64,000 nt of DNA from Thermus brockianus (GTDB lineage: Bacteria; Deinococcota; Deinococci; Deinococcales; Thermaceae), in assembly GCF_021462505.1 (NCBI RefSeq), contig NZ_JAKEDV010000004.1, positions 62,001 through 126,000 of the forward strand, written 5' to 3'. Of this stretch, positions 19,135-28,641 are shown in pieces. Made by a program: the position numbers and the translations under genes. The notes beneath the pieces were generated by a model that was given only the letters and a program-made list of their open reading frames with translations, did no database searches and had not been told where the DNA came from. How positions within the stretch are numbered: position 1 is the first letter of the stretch; every line of letters starts with the position of its first letter.

Positions 19135-20377
19135 GGGCCACCTCCAGCTCCTCCGGGGTGGTGAGGTACCCGGCCACGGCGCTCGCCGCCGCCACCCGGG
19201 GGCTTGCCAGGTAGATCTCGGCGTCCGGGGCTCCCATGCGCCCGCGGAAGTTGCGGTTGGAGGTGGAGACGCACACCTCCCCGGGGGCCAGGACCCCCAT
19301 GTGCCGCCCCATGCAGGGGCCGCACCCCGGGGTGCCGATGGTGGCCCCGGCCTCGAGGAGGGTGAGAAGGGTGCCGTCCTTGGCCGCCTCCTCCAGGACC
19401 TGGCTGGAAGCGGGCACCACGAGGAGCCGCACCCAAGGAGCCACCTTCCTGCCCTTTAGCACCTCCGCCGCCGCCCTCAGGTCCTCTATGCGCCCGTTGG
19501 TGCAGGTGCCGATGAAGACCTGGTCCACCCGCTTCCCCTTCACCGCCGCCACCTCGTGCACGTTGTCCACGTAGAAGGGCACGGAAACCCTGGGGGTGAG
19601 GGCGGAGAGGTCAATCTCCACCTCCCGGGCGTACTGGGCGTCGGGGTCGGGGTAAAGCCACTCGGGCACCTGGTACATCTCCAGGATCTCCCCGCTCGGC
19701 ACCACAAGGCCCGCCTTGGCCCCCGCCTCCACCGTGAGGTTGGCCAGGGTCATGCGCTCCCCACGGGAAAGGCTTTCTGCCCCGTCCACCAGGTGGATCT
19801 CCACCGCCATGTAGGTGGCCCCTTCCGCGGTGAGGAGGCGGACCATCTCTAGGGCGGCGTCCTTGGCCGTGACCCCTTTAGCAAGCTTTCCCCGGAAGAC
19901 CACCTTGACGCTCTCCGGCACCTTTAGCCAGGTGCGGCCCGAAGCCGCCGCAAGGGCGATGTCCGTGGCCCCCATGCCCGTGCCGAAGGCCGCCACAGCC
20001 CCGTAGGTGGTGGAGTGGGAGTCCGAGCCCACCACGATCCAGCCGGGCTGGGCCAGGCCCTCCTCCACGAGGACCTGGTGGCACACCCCCCGCCCCACGT
20101 CAAAGACCCGGATGCCGTGCCGCCTGCCCCACTCCCGGATCTCCTTCTGGGCCTTGGCCACCTCCAGGTTGGCCGCAGGGGCCACGTGGTCTATGACGAT
20201 GGAAACCCGCTCGGGGTAGCGGGGGGTGGCTTCCAGGTACGCTAGGCGCTTGAAGAAGCTCCCGGCGATGGAGTCCACCACCATCACCTGGTCCACCTCC
20301 ACCACCACCAGTTCCCCCGCCCGTACCTGGCGCCCTGCCTTGTGGGAGAGGATCTTTTCCGCTAGGGTTAAGCCCAT
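19127..20377 (-). CDS. lysT: Homoaconitase large subunit LysT
   Basis: A 416-residue [4Fe-4S] hydro-lyase subunit. Cluster Cys are in FIGTCTNGR and PGCGPCMGRHMG; active-site blocks VVGSDSHSTTYGAVAAFGTGMGATD and SNRNFRGRMG are intact. The ATG at 20377 follows GGAGGTGGGC, a good ribosome site; two codons upstream (GTG) is less likely. The gene is separated from lysS by the antisense hicBA pair, so it needs either read-through across about 440 bp or its own promoter, which I cannot find with confidence. Confidence 0.95.
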   Translation of the reverse strand: MGLTLAEKILSHKAGRQVRAGELVVVEVDQVMVVDSIAGSFFKRLAYLEATPRYPERVSIVIDHVAPAANLEVAKAQKEIREWGRRHGIRVFDVGRGVCHQVLVEEGLAQPGWIVVGSDSHSTTYGAVAAFGTGMGATDIALAAASGRTWLKVPESVKVVFRGKLAKGVTAKDAALEMVRLLTAEGATYMAVEIHLVDGAESLSRGERMTLANLTVEAGAKAGLVVPSGEILEMYQVPEWLYPDPDAQYAREVEIDLSALTPRVSVPFYVDNVHEVAAVKGKRVDQVFIGTCTNGRIEDLRAAAEVLKGRKVAPWVRLLVVPASSQVLEEAAKDGTLLTLLEAGATIGTPGCGPCMGRHMGVLAPGEVCVSTSNRNFRGRMGAPDAEIYLASPRVAAASAVAGYLTTPEELEVAHA

Positions 20378-20387
20378 GCCCACCTCC

Positions 20388-20393
20388 TATAAT
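20388..20393 (+). promoter_or_regulatory. -10 box of hicBA
   Basis: A perfect TATAAT ending 6 nt before the hicB ATG, so leaderless. It lies in the 22-bp space between the divergent lysT and hicB starts and touches the lysT ribosome site on the other strand. Confidence 0.6.
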
Positions 20394-20399
20394 GAGGGT

Positions 20400-20624
20400 A
20401 TGCCCAAGTACACGGCCCTCGTCTACGAGGACCCAGAAAGCCCAGGGTACTGGATCGCCGAGTTCCCCGCCCTACCCCAGGCGCATTCCTTCGGCCAAAC
20501 TCCCGAAGAGGCTTTGGCCCGTGCCAAGGAAGCCCTGGAACTGGTTCTAACCTTCCTCCGGTCGGAGGGACAACCCCTGCCCGCCGATGTCCAGGTAGCC
20601 GAGGTAAGCGTGGATGCCGCCTAG
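20400..20624 (+). CDS. hicB: HicB-family antitoxin
   Basis: A 74-residue protein with the HicB partial RNase H fold: [20 protein letters not shown], then [19 protein letters not shown] and a C-terminal [12 protein letters not shown]. It should bind and block the mRNA interferase HicA. There is no added DNA-binding domain, so autoregulation would need another factor or the complex. The antitoxin gene comes first and overlaps hicA by 11 bp. The start is set by a TATAAT box 6 nt upstream; any reading further upstream is only lysT antisense. Confidence 0.88.
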   Translation: MPKYTALVYEDPESPGYWIAEFPALPQAHSFGQTPEEALARAKEALELVLTFLRSEGQPLPADVQVAEVSVDAA

Positions 20625-20820
20625 GCCAGAGGAGGTGGCTCGCAAGCTCAAACGCCTGGGCTTTACCGAACGGATGGGTAAAGGGAGCCACCGCCTTTAT
20701 ACGCATCCCGATGGGCGTATGGTGGTGGTACCCTTCCACAGCGGAGAGCTGCCCAAGGGAACCTTTAAGAAAATCCTGCAACAGATAGGCCTCACCGAAG
20801 AAGAGTTCCGCCGCCTTTAG
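20614..20820 (+). CDS. hicA: HicA-family mRNA interferase toxin
   Basis: A 68-residue double-stranded-RNA-binding-fold toxin. The family pattern is complete: [36 protein letters not shown] with the catalytic His in GSHRLY, and [21 protein letters not shown]. HicA cleaves mRNA and tmRNA and halts growth when HicB is lost. It overlaps hicB by 11 bp and ends 2 bp from the convergent lysS stop. Confidence 0.9.
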   Translation: MPPRPEEVARKLKRLGFTERMGKGSHRLYTHPDGRMVVVPFHSGELPKGTFKKILQQIGLTEEEFRRL

Positions 20821-20822
20821 GC

Positions 20823-22062
<1,240 letters not shown>

Positions 22063-22076
22063 CTTGCCTGTAAGGG

Positions 22077-22101
22077 TATACGAAGCCCCGCATTTTGTCA
22101 A
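22077..22101 (-). promoter_or_regulatory. lys promoter
   Basis: Minus strand -35 TTGACA (22096-22101) overlaps the uppS stop codon TGA. The -10 is TATACC at 15 bp or TACCCT at 17 bp spacing. The leader peptide starts about 15 nt further on. Confidence 0.7.
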
Positions 22102-22889
22102 CGCCCGAACCGGCGCTCCCGGGCCTGGTAGCTCCTTAGGGCGCGCAGGAAGTCAATCTTGCGAAACTCCGGCCAGAGCACATCGGCGAAGTAGAACTCG
22201 GAGTAGGCGGACTGCCAGAGCAAAAACCCCGAAAGCCTTATCTCCCCCGAGGTGCGGATGATGAAGTCGGGGTCGGGAAGCCCGGCGGTGTAAAGCCTTT
22301 GGGCGATCTCCTCGGGGGTGAGGGAGGCCGCCACCTGGCCCGGGCTAAGCCCCTTTTCCTCGGCCTCGAGGAGAAGCCTCTTCACCGCATCCACAATCTC
22401 TTCCCGCCCCCCGTAGCCCATGGCGATGTTGAGCACCATGCCCTGGTGGTGGCGGGTGCTTTCCTCCAGGCGCTCAAGGGCCCTGAGCACCTCCTCGGAA
22501 AACCCCTCCCGCCGCCCGATCACCCGCACCTGCACCTGGTGCTCCAGGATCCGGTGGTCCTCCGCCATCCTTTCCGCCTCCCGCACGAAGAGGCGCATGA
22601 GCTCCTCCACCTCCTCCGGGGGGCGGTTGAAGTTGTCCGTGGAGAAGACCCAGACGGTAACCGTCCTGATGCCCATCTCCAGGCACCACTCCAGGACCTC
22701 GTAGGCCTTGTGCACCCCGAACTCGTGCCCCTTGGTGGGGGAAAGCCCCAAGGCCTTGGCGTAGCGGCGGTTCCCGTCCAGGATGAGGCCCAGGTGCCGG
22801 GGCATGGGCCCCCCCTTCACCTCCTTCAGGAGGCGGCGCTCGTAGTACCAGTAAAGGGGGCGGGTGAGGGAGAGGAGGCGCCGGAGCAT
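22098..22889 (-). CDS. uppS: Cis-prenyltransferase (undecaprenyl diphosphate synthase)
   Basis: A 263-residue enzyme that builds the C55 lipid carrier for peptidoglycan by adding isopentenyl units to farnesyl diphosphate. Seen: the catalytic Asp38 in LGLILDGNRRYAKALG, TVWVFSTDNFNRPPEEV, and the C-terminal DPDFIIRTSGEIRLSGFLLWQSAYSEFYF with WPEF. The N-terminal 28 residues before the core (aromatic and basic) are slightly long and may touch the membrane. Its stop codon forms part of the lys promoter -35. Confidence 0.94.
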   Translation of the reverse strand: MLRRLLSLTRPLYWYYERRLLKEVKGGPMPRHLGLILDGNRRYAKALGLSPTKGHEFGVHKAYEVLEWCLEMGIRTVTVWVFSTDNFNRPPEEVEELMRLFVREAERMAEDHRILEHQVQVRVIGRREGFSEEVLRALERLEESTRHHQGMVLNIAMGYGGREEIVDAVKRLLLEAEEKGLSPGQVAASLTPEEIAQRLYTAGLPDPDFIIRTSGEIRLSGFLLWQSAYSEFYFADVLWPEFRKIDFLRALRSYQARERRFGR

Positions 22890-22931
22890 ACCTTCCCCAC
22901 CCTACGGGGGAAGGATGAGAAAGGGAAGGCC

Positions 22932-23474
22932 CTACTTGGCGTGGTCCTTGTAGGGCTCGCCCCGCAGGTCGGAGATGAGGTGCACCGCCACGTAGGCCCC
23001 GTCCCCGGCGCTCACGATGGCGTGGCCCGGCACCTTGCCCCGGGCCACCCCGGCGGCGTAGACCCGGGGGTAGCTGGTGCGCCCCCCCTCGTCGGTGTCA
23101 ATGAAGGTGCCCTTGCGGTTAAGGCCCAGGAGGGAGGGGAGGGTGGGGTCTTTGTGGGTGCAAAGGAGAAGCCTTTCCGCCTCCACCACGCCCTCCTCCG
23201 TCTCCACCTCAAACACCCCGCCCAGGTCCCTGACCCCCTTCACCACCCCCCGGCGCACCTCGGCCCCGTAGCGCTCGGCGTGGGCCCTCAAGCGGGCGAG
23301 GAGCTCTTCTCCCGAGGGCTCGTCCAGAAGCCCAGGGTAGTTGGGCACCTGGCTCACCTGGAGGACCTGGGAGCGCCCGCCATCCAGAACCAAGGTCTTC
23401 AGGCCCGCCCGGGCCAGGAAAAGGGCCGCAGAAAGGCCCGAAGGTCCACCGCCCACCACAAGCACGTCCCACAT
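22932..23474 (-). CDS. One-domain thioredoxin-reductase-like flavoprotein
   Basis: A 180-residue protein equal to the FAD domain of thioredoxin reductase. GGGPSGLSAALFLARAGLKTLVLD binds the FAD ADP moiety, and YPRVYAAGVARGKVPGHAIVSAGDGAYVAVHLI is the C-terminal FAD segment. The middle NAD(P)H domain and its redox CxxC are absent; the two parts join directly at LCTHKDPTLPS. Without the pyridine-nucleotide domain it may take electrons from a partner or sense redox state. This does not look like a frameshift product, as the frame is intact end to end. It is divergent from the PASTA gene. Confidence 0.8.
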   Translation of the reverse strand: MWDVLVVGGGPSGLSAALFLARAGLKTLVLDGGRSQVLQVSQVPNYPGLLDEPSGEELLARLRAHAERYGAEVRRGVVKGVRDLGGVFEVETEEGVVEAERLLLCTHKDPTLPSLLGLNRKGTFIDTDEGGRTSYPRVYAAGVARGKVPGHAIVSAGDGAYVAVHLISDLRGEPYKDHAK

Positions 23475-23484
23475 AACCCTTTAG

Positions 23485-23490
23485 AGTATA
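23485..23490 (-). promoter_or_regulatory. -10 box of the one-domain flavoprotein gene
   Basis: TATACT on the minus strand, 10 nt before the ATG at 23474; short or no leader. It faces the PASTA-gene TATAAT 23 bp away. Confidence 0.45.
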
Positions 23491-23512
23491 CGGGGCGGGG
23501 ACAAGTGGGGGG

Positions 23513-23518
23513 TATAAT
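23513..23518 (+). promoter_or_regulatory. -10 box of the PASTA-protein gene
   Basis: TATAAT, 9 nt before the ATG at 23528. Fits a leaderless or very short-leader mRNA. Confidence 0.5.
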
Positions 23519-23527
23519 CGGCGGCGC

Positions 23528-24856
23528 ATGGTCTTGGACGACCGCTACCCGGTGCTGGAAACCTTGGAAAGCCGGGAGGGCATCACCCTCTACCGGGTGG
23601 AGGGCGGGCTCGTCTTTTTCTTTGACGTGAAGACCCCCGAGGACAAGGAGCGCTTTTACCGCTACCGGGCGGCCCTAAGGCGCCTCATGGAGCTGGGGCT
23701 CCTCGAGGCCCACGTCTCCGCCAAACCCGGCCGCCACTACGCCTTCTTCCCGGAAAAGCCCCTTTCCCGCAAGGCCCCGCCCAAGAAGGCCCTGGAGGCC
23801 CTGGCCCCCTTGGGCTTCGGCCGGGAGCACCTGGCCATGGCGGAAGACGGCGTCGCCTACCTCGCCCCCTGGCCCCTGGGGAAAAAGGCTTCCTCCCTCA
23901 CGCCCGGGCGAAGGCCCCGCCTCCTGGGGGTGGCCCCCGGGGTCTTCCTCCTCGCCCTAGGGGTTTTCCTCCTCTCCCAAGGCCTCTACCGCTACTTCAA
24001 CCCCCCCGAGTACACCGTCCCCGACCTGGTGGGCAAAAGCGCCCGGGAAGCCTTCCTCCTCCTGAAGGACACCGGGCTAACGCTCGCGGTGGAAGAGGGG
24101 AACGACCCCACCAAGCCCAAGGAGGTGGTCCTGGCCCAAGACCCCCCGCCCGGCACCCGCTTAAGGGCCGGCCGGACGGTGCGCCTCACCCTCAACCAGG
24201 CGCGGCTGAACCCGGTACCCGAGCTTTTGGGCCTTAGGCGGGAAGAGGCGGAGGCCAGGCTTAGGGCCCTCGGCTTCCGGGTGGAGGGGATAGCGGAGCT
24301 CCCGAGCCCAGAACCCCTAGGCACGGTCCTCGCCGCCTTCCCCCCGGCCGGCACCCCCTTGGCCCCGGGGGGCGGGGTGCGGCTCCTCCTCTCCCAGGGG
24401 GCCCCCTCCGGGCCCACCTGGCCCTTGCCCCGCCTGGTGGGGCTTTCCCGCAAGGAGGCCCTCTTCCTCCTCAACGCCGCTGGGCTCAAGGTGGAGGTGG
24501 AGGAGGTGCCCTCCGGCGCCCCCCAGGACACGGTGATCGCCCAAGAACCCGCCCCCGGCACCCCCATGCCCGAAGGGAGCGGGGTGCGCCTCCGGGTAGC
24601 GGTCCGGGGCGAGGTGCTCCTGCCCCCTTCGCCTCCCCCTGGGGCGGAAAGGAGCGTTTCCTTGGCCCTAGACCTCCCGCCGGAAGCGGAGGGACGGGAG
24701 GTGCGCCTGGTCCTTTTGGACGGAAATGGGGAACGGGTGGTCTACGAGGGGATAGGCCAAGCGGGGCTTAGGCTTGAAGGCACCTACCCCGTGCGAGGGG
24801 AGGCCCGTTTCCGGCTCTACCTGGACGGGGTCCTCTTCCAGGAGTGGGCGCCGTGA
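23528..24856 (+). CDS. Membrane protein with kinase-like N-lobe remnant and three PASTA domains
   Basis: A 442-residue protein. Residues 1-115 ([32 protein letters not shown], then [22 protein letters not shown]) read like the first strands and alphaC region of a PknB-type Ser/Thr kinase, but the Gly-rich loop is degraded and there is no HRD or DFG catalytic loop. A basic patch leads to one membrane helix (131-150), then three PASTA repeats (about 162-225, 229-296, 303-373) with PDLVG, PELLG and PRLVG openings, and a 60-residue beta-rich C-terminal domain. PASTA repeats bind peptidoglycan or muropeptides outside the cell. It may signal wall state without phosphorylation. Followed by yraN with a GTGA overlap. 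Confidence 0.8.
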   Translation: MVLDDRYPVLETLESREGITLYRVEGGLVFFFDVKTPEDKERFYRYRAALRRLMELGLLEAHVSAKPGRHYAFFPEKPLSRKAPPKKALEALAPLGFGREHLAMAEDGVAYLAPWPLGKKASSLTPGRRPRLLGVAPGVFLLALGVFLLSQGLYRYFNPPEYTVPDLVGKSAREAFLLLKDTGLTLAVEEGNDPTKPKEVVLAQDPPPGTRLRAGRTVRLTLNQARLNPVPELLGLRREEAEARLRALGFRVEGIAELPSPEPLGTVLAAFPPAGTPLAPGGGVRLLLSQGAPSGPTWPLPRLVGLSRKEALFLLNAAGLKVEVEEVPSGAPQDTVIAQEPAPGTPMPEGSGVRLRVAVRGEVLLPPSPPPGAERSVSLALDLPPEAEGREVRLVLLDGNGERVVYEGIGQAGLRLEGTYPVRGEARFRLYLDGVLFQEWAP

Positions 24857-25182
24857 AGGGGCGGTGGGCGGAGGAGGCGGCCTTGGCCCACCTCCGGCAA
24901 AAGGGCTACCGGCTCCTTGGGCAAAACCGCCGCACCCCCTTCGGGGAGGTGGACCTTTTTATGGAAAAGGATGGGGTTTACGTGGTGGTGGAGGTGAAGC
25001 AACGGCGCACGGACCGCTTCGGCACCCCCCTCGAGGCCCTCACCCCTAGGAAGCTTTCCCGCCTCCTCCAAAGCGCCCGCTACCTCCTCGGACGGGACGA
25101 CCTCCCCGTGCGCCTGGAGGCGGTCTTGGTCCACGGAAGCCCCGAAGCCTTCCGGTTGGAGCACCGGGTGTTGGAGGTCTAG
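24853..25182 (+). CDS. YraN/UPF0102 family nuclease-like protein
   Basis: A 109-residue protein of the restriction-endonuclease-like fold. [50 protein letters not shown] contains the PD-(D/E)xK core (GEVDL...VEVK). The role of the family is not settled; a Holliday-junction-type fold has been noted. I take the GTG at 24853, which overlaps the PASTA gene's TGA, giving the usual family start; a GTG nine bases earlier is possible. Confidence 0.87.
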   Translation: MKGRWAEEAALAHLRQKGYRLLGQNRRTPFGEVDLFMEKDGVYVVVEVKQRRTDRFGTPLEALTPRKLSRLLQSARYLLGRDDLPVRLEAVLVHGSPEAFRLEHRVLEV

Positions 25183-25223
25183 GCCCCTTTTGGCCCCTTG
25201 GGGCTTTGGGTAAGCTTAGGGGC

Positions 25224-27011
25224 GTGTTCAGGAACCTGAGGGCCTACCTGGAAGCCCTGGAGGCCCGGGGCGAGCTTAAGCGCATCCGGGTCCCGGTGAG
25301 CGCCGAGCTGGAAATCACCGAGATCGCCGACCGGATGGTGAAGCAAGGCGGCCCTGCCCTCCTCTTTGAGCGGGTTTTGGAAAAGGACTTTCCGGTGGCC
25401 ATCGGCCTCTTCGGCACCCGGGAGCGCACGGCCTTCGCCCTGGGGGTGGAGGACCTGGACGCGCTGGCCAAGAAGGTGGAGGCCCTCCTGGCCCTGAACC
25501 CGGGCAAGGGGGGGCTTTCCGCCCTCATGGGGCTTCTCCCCAAGCTCCCCCTCCTCAGGGGCTTTTTCCCCAGGCGGGTGCGCCGCGCCCCGGTGCAGGA
25601 GGTGGTCTATCGGGGCGAAGCGGTGGACCTAAGCCGCCTCCCCGTCCTCAAGTGCTGGCCCCTGGACGGGGGGCCCTTCCTCACCCTGCCCCTCGTCATC
25701 ACCAAGGACCCGGAGACGGGGGAGATCAACCTCGGCATGTACCGCATGCAGGTGCTGGACCAAAGGAGCACCGCCATGCACTGGCAACTCCACAAGGTGG
25801 GCCGGCGCCACCTGGAGAAGGCCAAAAAAATGGGGAAAAAGCTGGAGGTGGCCGTGGCCCTTGGGGGGGACCCGGTCCTCACCTACGCCGCCACCGCCCC
25901 CCTTCCTCCTCTGCCCGGGGTGAGCGAGTTCCACCTGGCGGGCTTCCTCCGGGGGGCTCCCCTGGAGCTCGCCCGGGGGGTCACGGTGGACCTCCCGGTG
26001 CCGGCGGAGGCGGAGTTCGTCCTCGAGGGCTACATTGACCCGGAGGAGCCCTTGGTGGAGGAAGGCCCCTTTGGCGACCACACGGGCTTCTACACCCCCG
26101 TGGACCTTTACCCCCGCTTCCACGTCACCGCCCTCACCCACCGCAAGGGAGCCATCTACCCCGCCACCATCGTGGGGGTACCCCCCATGGAGGACGCCTA
26201 CCTCATTGAGGCCACGGAAAGGCTCTTCCTCCCCGCCCTGCGCCTCGTGTTGCCCGAGGTGGTGGACTACCACATGCCCCCCGAGGGAGTGGCCCACAAC
26301 TGGGTGAACGTGAGCCTAAGGAAGGCGTACCCGGGCCAGGCCTACAAGGTGGCCTACGGGATGCTGGGCCTCGGACAGATGATGTTTGCCAAGGTCATTG
26401 TGGCGGTGGACGGGGAGGTGCCCGTGAAACCCGGCTTCGCCGCCCTCCTGGAAGCCCTAAAGCACGCCCTCCCCGGCCGCGACACCCTCCTCCTCCGGGG
26501 CCCCGTGGACGTCCTGGACCATAGTGCCCGCGCCTTCGCCTTCGGGGGGAAGCTCTTCCTAGACGGCACGCGCAAGCTCCCCGAAGAAGGAGGAGAGGTG
26601 CCCTTCACCCCCAAGGCCCACGCCGCCCTCCCGGAGGACCCGGAGGCCCTCGCCCAACGGCAGTGGCCGGGGCTTTGGGGGGTGGCCTTGGAGAAGAGGC
26701 GGCCCCACCAGGCCTGGGAGGTGGCGGAAAGGCTCCTAAAGGCACCCCAAAGCGCCGGCATCCGCCTCCTCCTCCTCGCAGACGCCGACACCGCCCTGAC
26801 CCCGGAAGAGCTCCTTTGGGCCGTGCTCAACAACATTGACCCCGAGCGGGACGCCCGGGTGATGCCCGGGGTGGAAGGCCCCGTGCTGGTCCTGGACGGC
26901 ACCCGGAAGCTCCCCGAGGAGGGCTTCCAGCGGGTCTGGCCCGAGCGGATCCGCATGGACCCCAAGGTGCAGGCCCTGGTGGAGGCCCGCTGGGAGGAGT
27001 ACGGGCTTTAA
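25224..27011 (+). CDS. UbiD-family prenylated-FMN decarboxylase
   Basis: A 595-residue decarboxylase family member. Seen: FRNLRAYLEALEARGELKRI at the start, the Arg/Glu/Glu catalytic region EEPLVEEGPFGDHTGFYTP, VVGVPP-like TIVGVPPMEDAYLIEA, and DGTRKLPEEG near the end. UbiD enzymes use prenylated FMN made by UbiX, which is not in the window. Thermus makes menaquinone by the futalosine route, in which UbiD/UbiX-like enzymes do the late decarboxylation, so a quinone role is likely but inferred. I chose the GTG at 25224; a TTG 18 bases upstream is possible. It overlaps the HD-GYP gene by 4 bp, tail to tail. Confidence 0.87.
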   Translation: MFRNLRAYLEALEARGELKRIRVPVSAELEITEIADRMVKQGGPALLFERVLEKDFPVAIGLFGTRERTAFALGVEDLDALAKKVEALLALNPGKGGLSALMGLLPKLPLLRGFFPRRVRRAPVQEVVYRGEAVDLSRLPVLKCWPLDGGPFLTLPLVITKDPETGEINLGMYRMQVLDQRSTAMHWQLHKVGRRHLEKAKKMGKKLEVAVALGGDPVLTYAATAPLPPLPGVSEFHLAGFLRGAPLELARGVTVDLPVPAEAEFVLEGYIDPEEPLVEEGPFGDHTGFYTPVDLYPRFHVTALTHRKGAIYPATIVGVPPMEDAYLIEATERLFLPALRLVLPEVVDYHMPPEGVAHNWVNVSLRKAYPGQAYKVAYGMLGLGQMMFAKVIVAVDGEVPVKPGFAALLEALKHALPGRDTLLLRGPVDVLDHSARAFAFGGKLFLDGTRKLPEEGGEVPFTPKAHAALPEDPEALAQRQWPGLWGVALEKRRPHQAWEVAERLLKAPQSAGIRLLLLADADTALTPEELLWAVLNNIDPERDARVMPGVEGPVLVLDGTRKLPEEGFQRVWPERIRMDPKVQALVEARWEEYGL

Positions 27012-27949
27012 CGCAGGGCGCGGTTTCGCAAAAGGGCGCTCCTAAAAGCCCGCACCACTTCCTGGGAAAGCCGGCCCTGGTCCGCTTCCTTCCTCAGGGC
27101 TTCCAGGGCCTCCTCTGGCCTTGCCGGGTGGCGGTAGGTGCGCACGCTGGTAAGGGCATCGTAGATGTCGGCGACGGCCACCGCTTGGACCAAAGGGGGC
27201 ACCTCGGTGATCCCGTCCGGGTAGCCGGAGCCGTCCAGCTTCTCGTGGTGCCAGCGCACGTAGGGGCGGAGGCGGGGGTAGGCCCTGAGGGGCTTCAGGA
27301 TCTCGTCCCCCTTCACCGGGTGCTCCCGGATAAGGCGCCACTCCGCCTCCGTGAGGGTGTAGCCGCCCCGCAGGATGTGGTCGGGAATGGCGATCTTCCC
27401 CACATCGTGCAGCAAAGCCCCCAGGTAGAGGTCCCTACGCTCCTCCTCCCGGGCACCCAGCTCCTCCGCCGTCCAAAGGGCGTAGCGGGCCACCCTTTCC
27501 CTGTGGCCGGCGGTGTAGGCGTCCTTCATCTCCACCGCCCGCATGAGGGCGAGCAGGGTGCGCTCCAGGTCCTCCAGGCGTTCCTGGAGGCGCCGTCTTT
27601 CCAGGTGCCCCTTGACCCTAAGGCGGAGTTCCGCCAGGTCCACGGGCCGGTTTAGGAGATCGTCCGCCCCCGCCTCAATCCCCTTTAGCCGCATCTCCCG
27701 CTCGCCGTCGGCGGTGAGGAGGATGACGGGAAGGAGCGGGTCTTGGGACTTGACCCGCCGCGTGAGCTCCAGCCCGTCCATCACGGGCATATGGAGGTCG
27801 GTGAGGACCACGTGGGGCAAGCCATCCCTGAAAAGGTCCAGGGCCTCCTGGCCATTCCTGGCCTCCACCACCTCCACCTCCAAGGGGGCTAGGGCCCGCA
27901 TGAGGAGGCGGCGCTGCACCGGGTCATCGTCCACCACCAAGAGGCGCAT
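27008..27949 (-). CDS. Response regulator with HD-GYP output domain
   Basis: A 313-residue two-domain protein. The receiver domain (1-115) has VVDDD and phospho-acceptor Asp51 in VVLTDLHMPVMDG. The HD-GYP domain (from about 135) has HRERVARYALWTAEEL, the metal site LHDVGKIAIPDHIL, REHPVKGDEIL and HHEKLDGSGYPDG. Such proteins hydrolyse cyclic di-GMP (or related dinucleotides) when phosphorylated. No partner kinase is adjacent; a DUF4388 gene ends 2 bp upstream. The ATG at 27949 follows AAGGGGTAGCT, a good ribosome site, and is preferred over a GTG seven codons earlier. Confidence 0.92.
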   Translation of the reverse strand: MRLLVVDDDPVQRRLLMRALAPLEVEVVEARNGQEALDLFRDGLPHVVLTDLHMPVMDGLELTRRVKSQDPLLPVILLTADGEREMRLKGIEAGADDLLNRPVDLAELRLRVKGHLERRRLQERLEDLERTLLALMRAVEMKDAYTAGHRERVARYALWTAEELGAREEERRDLYLGALLHDVGKIAIPDHILRGGYTLTEAEWRLIREHPVKGDEILKPLRAYPRLRPYVRWHHEKLDGSGYPDGITEVPPLVQAVAVADIYDALTSVRTYRHPARPEEALEALRKEADQGRLSQEVVRAFRSALLRNRALR

Positions 27950-27951
27950 AG

Positions 27952-28569
27952 CTACCCCTTTCGGTTCCACAGGCCTCTAAGCTGGGCCATCAAGCCCCGA
28001 GCAAGTTGACCCCTTTCCTGGCCCTCAAGGCGCTCCACCATCCCCAAAAGCTGAAGCCGATATAGGTAGAGGCGCACGTGGTCCAGGGGTAGCTGGAGCT
28101 TTTGCGCGAGCTCCTGCGCCGAGGCGCCTCGCTCCAGGTGGGGAAGGGCTTGACAGAAGAACTCCTTAAAACGGGGGTCCTTGGGAAAGTTTCCCGCCGC
28201 CTGGAAAAGGGCCTCGGGGTGGGGCAGGAATGGCCGGTACCGCTCTAGCTCGTCTTGGAGGGTGATAAAGCCCAAGAGCACCTTCTCCACGGGCAGATTT
28301 AAGCGCACCTTGTGGGAAGGCCTTGCCCCCGGCAGGAACTCAAAGCTCCCCTCCCGGGCGGAAAGCAGGGCTTGAAGGGTTGCCTTGGCCGCCACGGGAT
28401 CCAGGGGCTTGCCGTTTTGGTCCACGGAGCGGATAAAGCCCGGCTTGAGGTACAGGGTGGTGGCGGGCATCCCCTTGAGGTTCCAAATCTCCAAGGCCCC
28501 CTCCTTGTGGGAAAGCATCTGCAAAATTTCCTCCAGGGGCAGGGAATTGAGGCTTCCAAATAGGGCCAT
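27952..28569 (-). CDS. DUF4388-domain protein
   Basis: A 205-residue protein. Residues 1-100 match DUF4388 (PATAN-like): MALFGSLNSLPLEEILQMLSHKEGALEIW, then TTLYLKPGFIRSVDQNG and GSFEFLPGARPSHKVRLNLPVEKVLLGFITL. This domain is found with receiver domains and HD-GYP proteins, notably in gliding or twitching control. The C-terminal half is helical and includes a winged-helix-like segment (ASAQELAQKLQLPLDHVRLYLYRLQLLGMVERL). GGAGGTGCCC precedes the ATG at 28569. Cotranscribed with the response regulator, 2 bp apart. Confidence 0.82.
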   Translation of the reverse strand: MALFGSLNSLPLEEILQMLSHKEGALEIWNLKGMPATTLYLKPGFIRSVDQNGKPLDPVAAKATLQALLSAREGSFEFLPGARPSHKVRLNLPVEKVLLGFITLQDELERYRPFLPHPEALFQAAGNFPKDPRFKEFFCQALPHLERGASAQELAQKLQLPLDHVRLYLYRLQLLGMVERLEGQERGQLARGLMAQLRGLWNRKG

Positions 28570-28627
28570 GGGCACCTCCTCTAGCCTCACCCTAGGCCCG
28601 GCCTGTGAAAGGGGTTTGAAAGCCCTG

Positions 28628-28633
28628 TATAAT
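28628..28633 (+). promoter_or_regulatory. -10 box of trmB
   Basis: TATAAT, 8 nt before the GTG start at 28642; leaderless. A TGTGAA element 18 bp upstream could be the -35. Confidence 0.55.
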
Positions 28634-28641
28634 GCCCCCTC

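Noticed and set aside
20226-20399. Longer hicB reading frame
   Set aside because: It runs antisense through lysT; a TATAAT box lies just before the ATG at 20400 and the HicB fold starts there.
22932-23474. The short flavoprotein as a broken thioredoxin reductase
   Set aside because: No frameshift or stop separates parts, both FAD segments are intact, and the gene has its own promoter, so it is a real one-domain protein.
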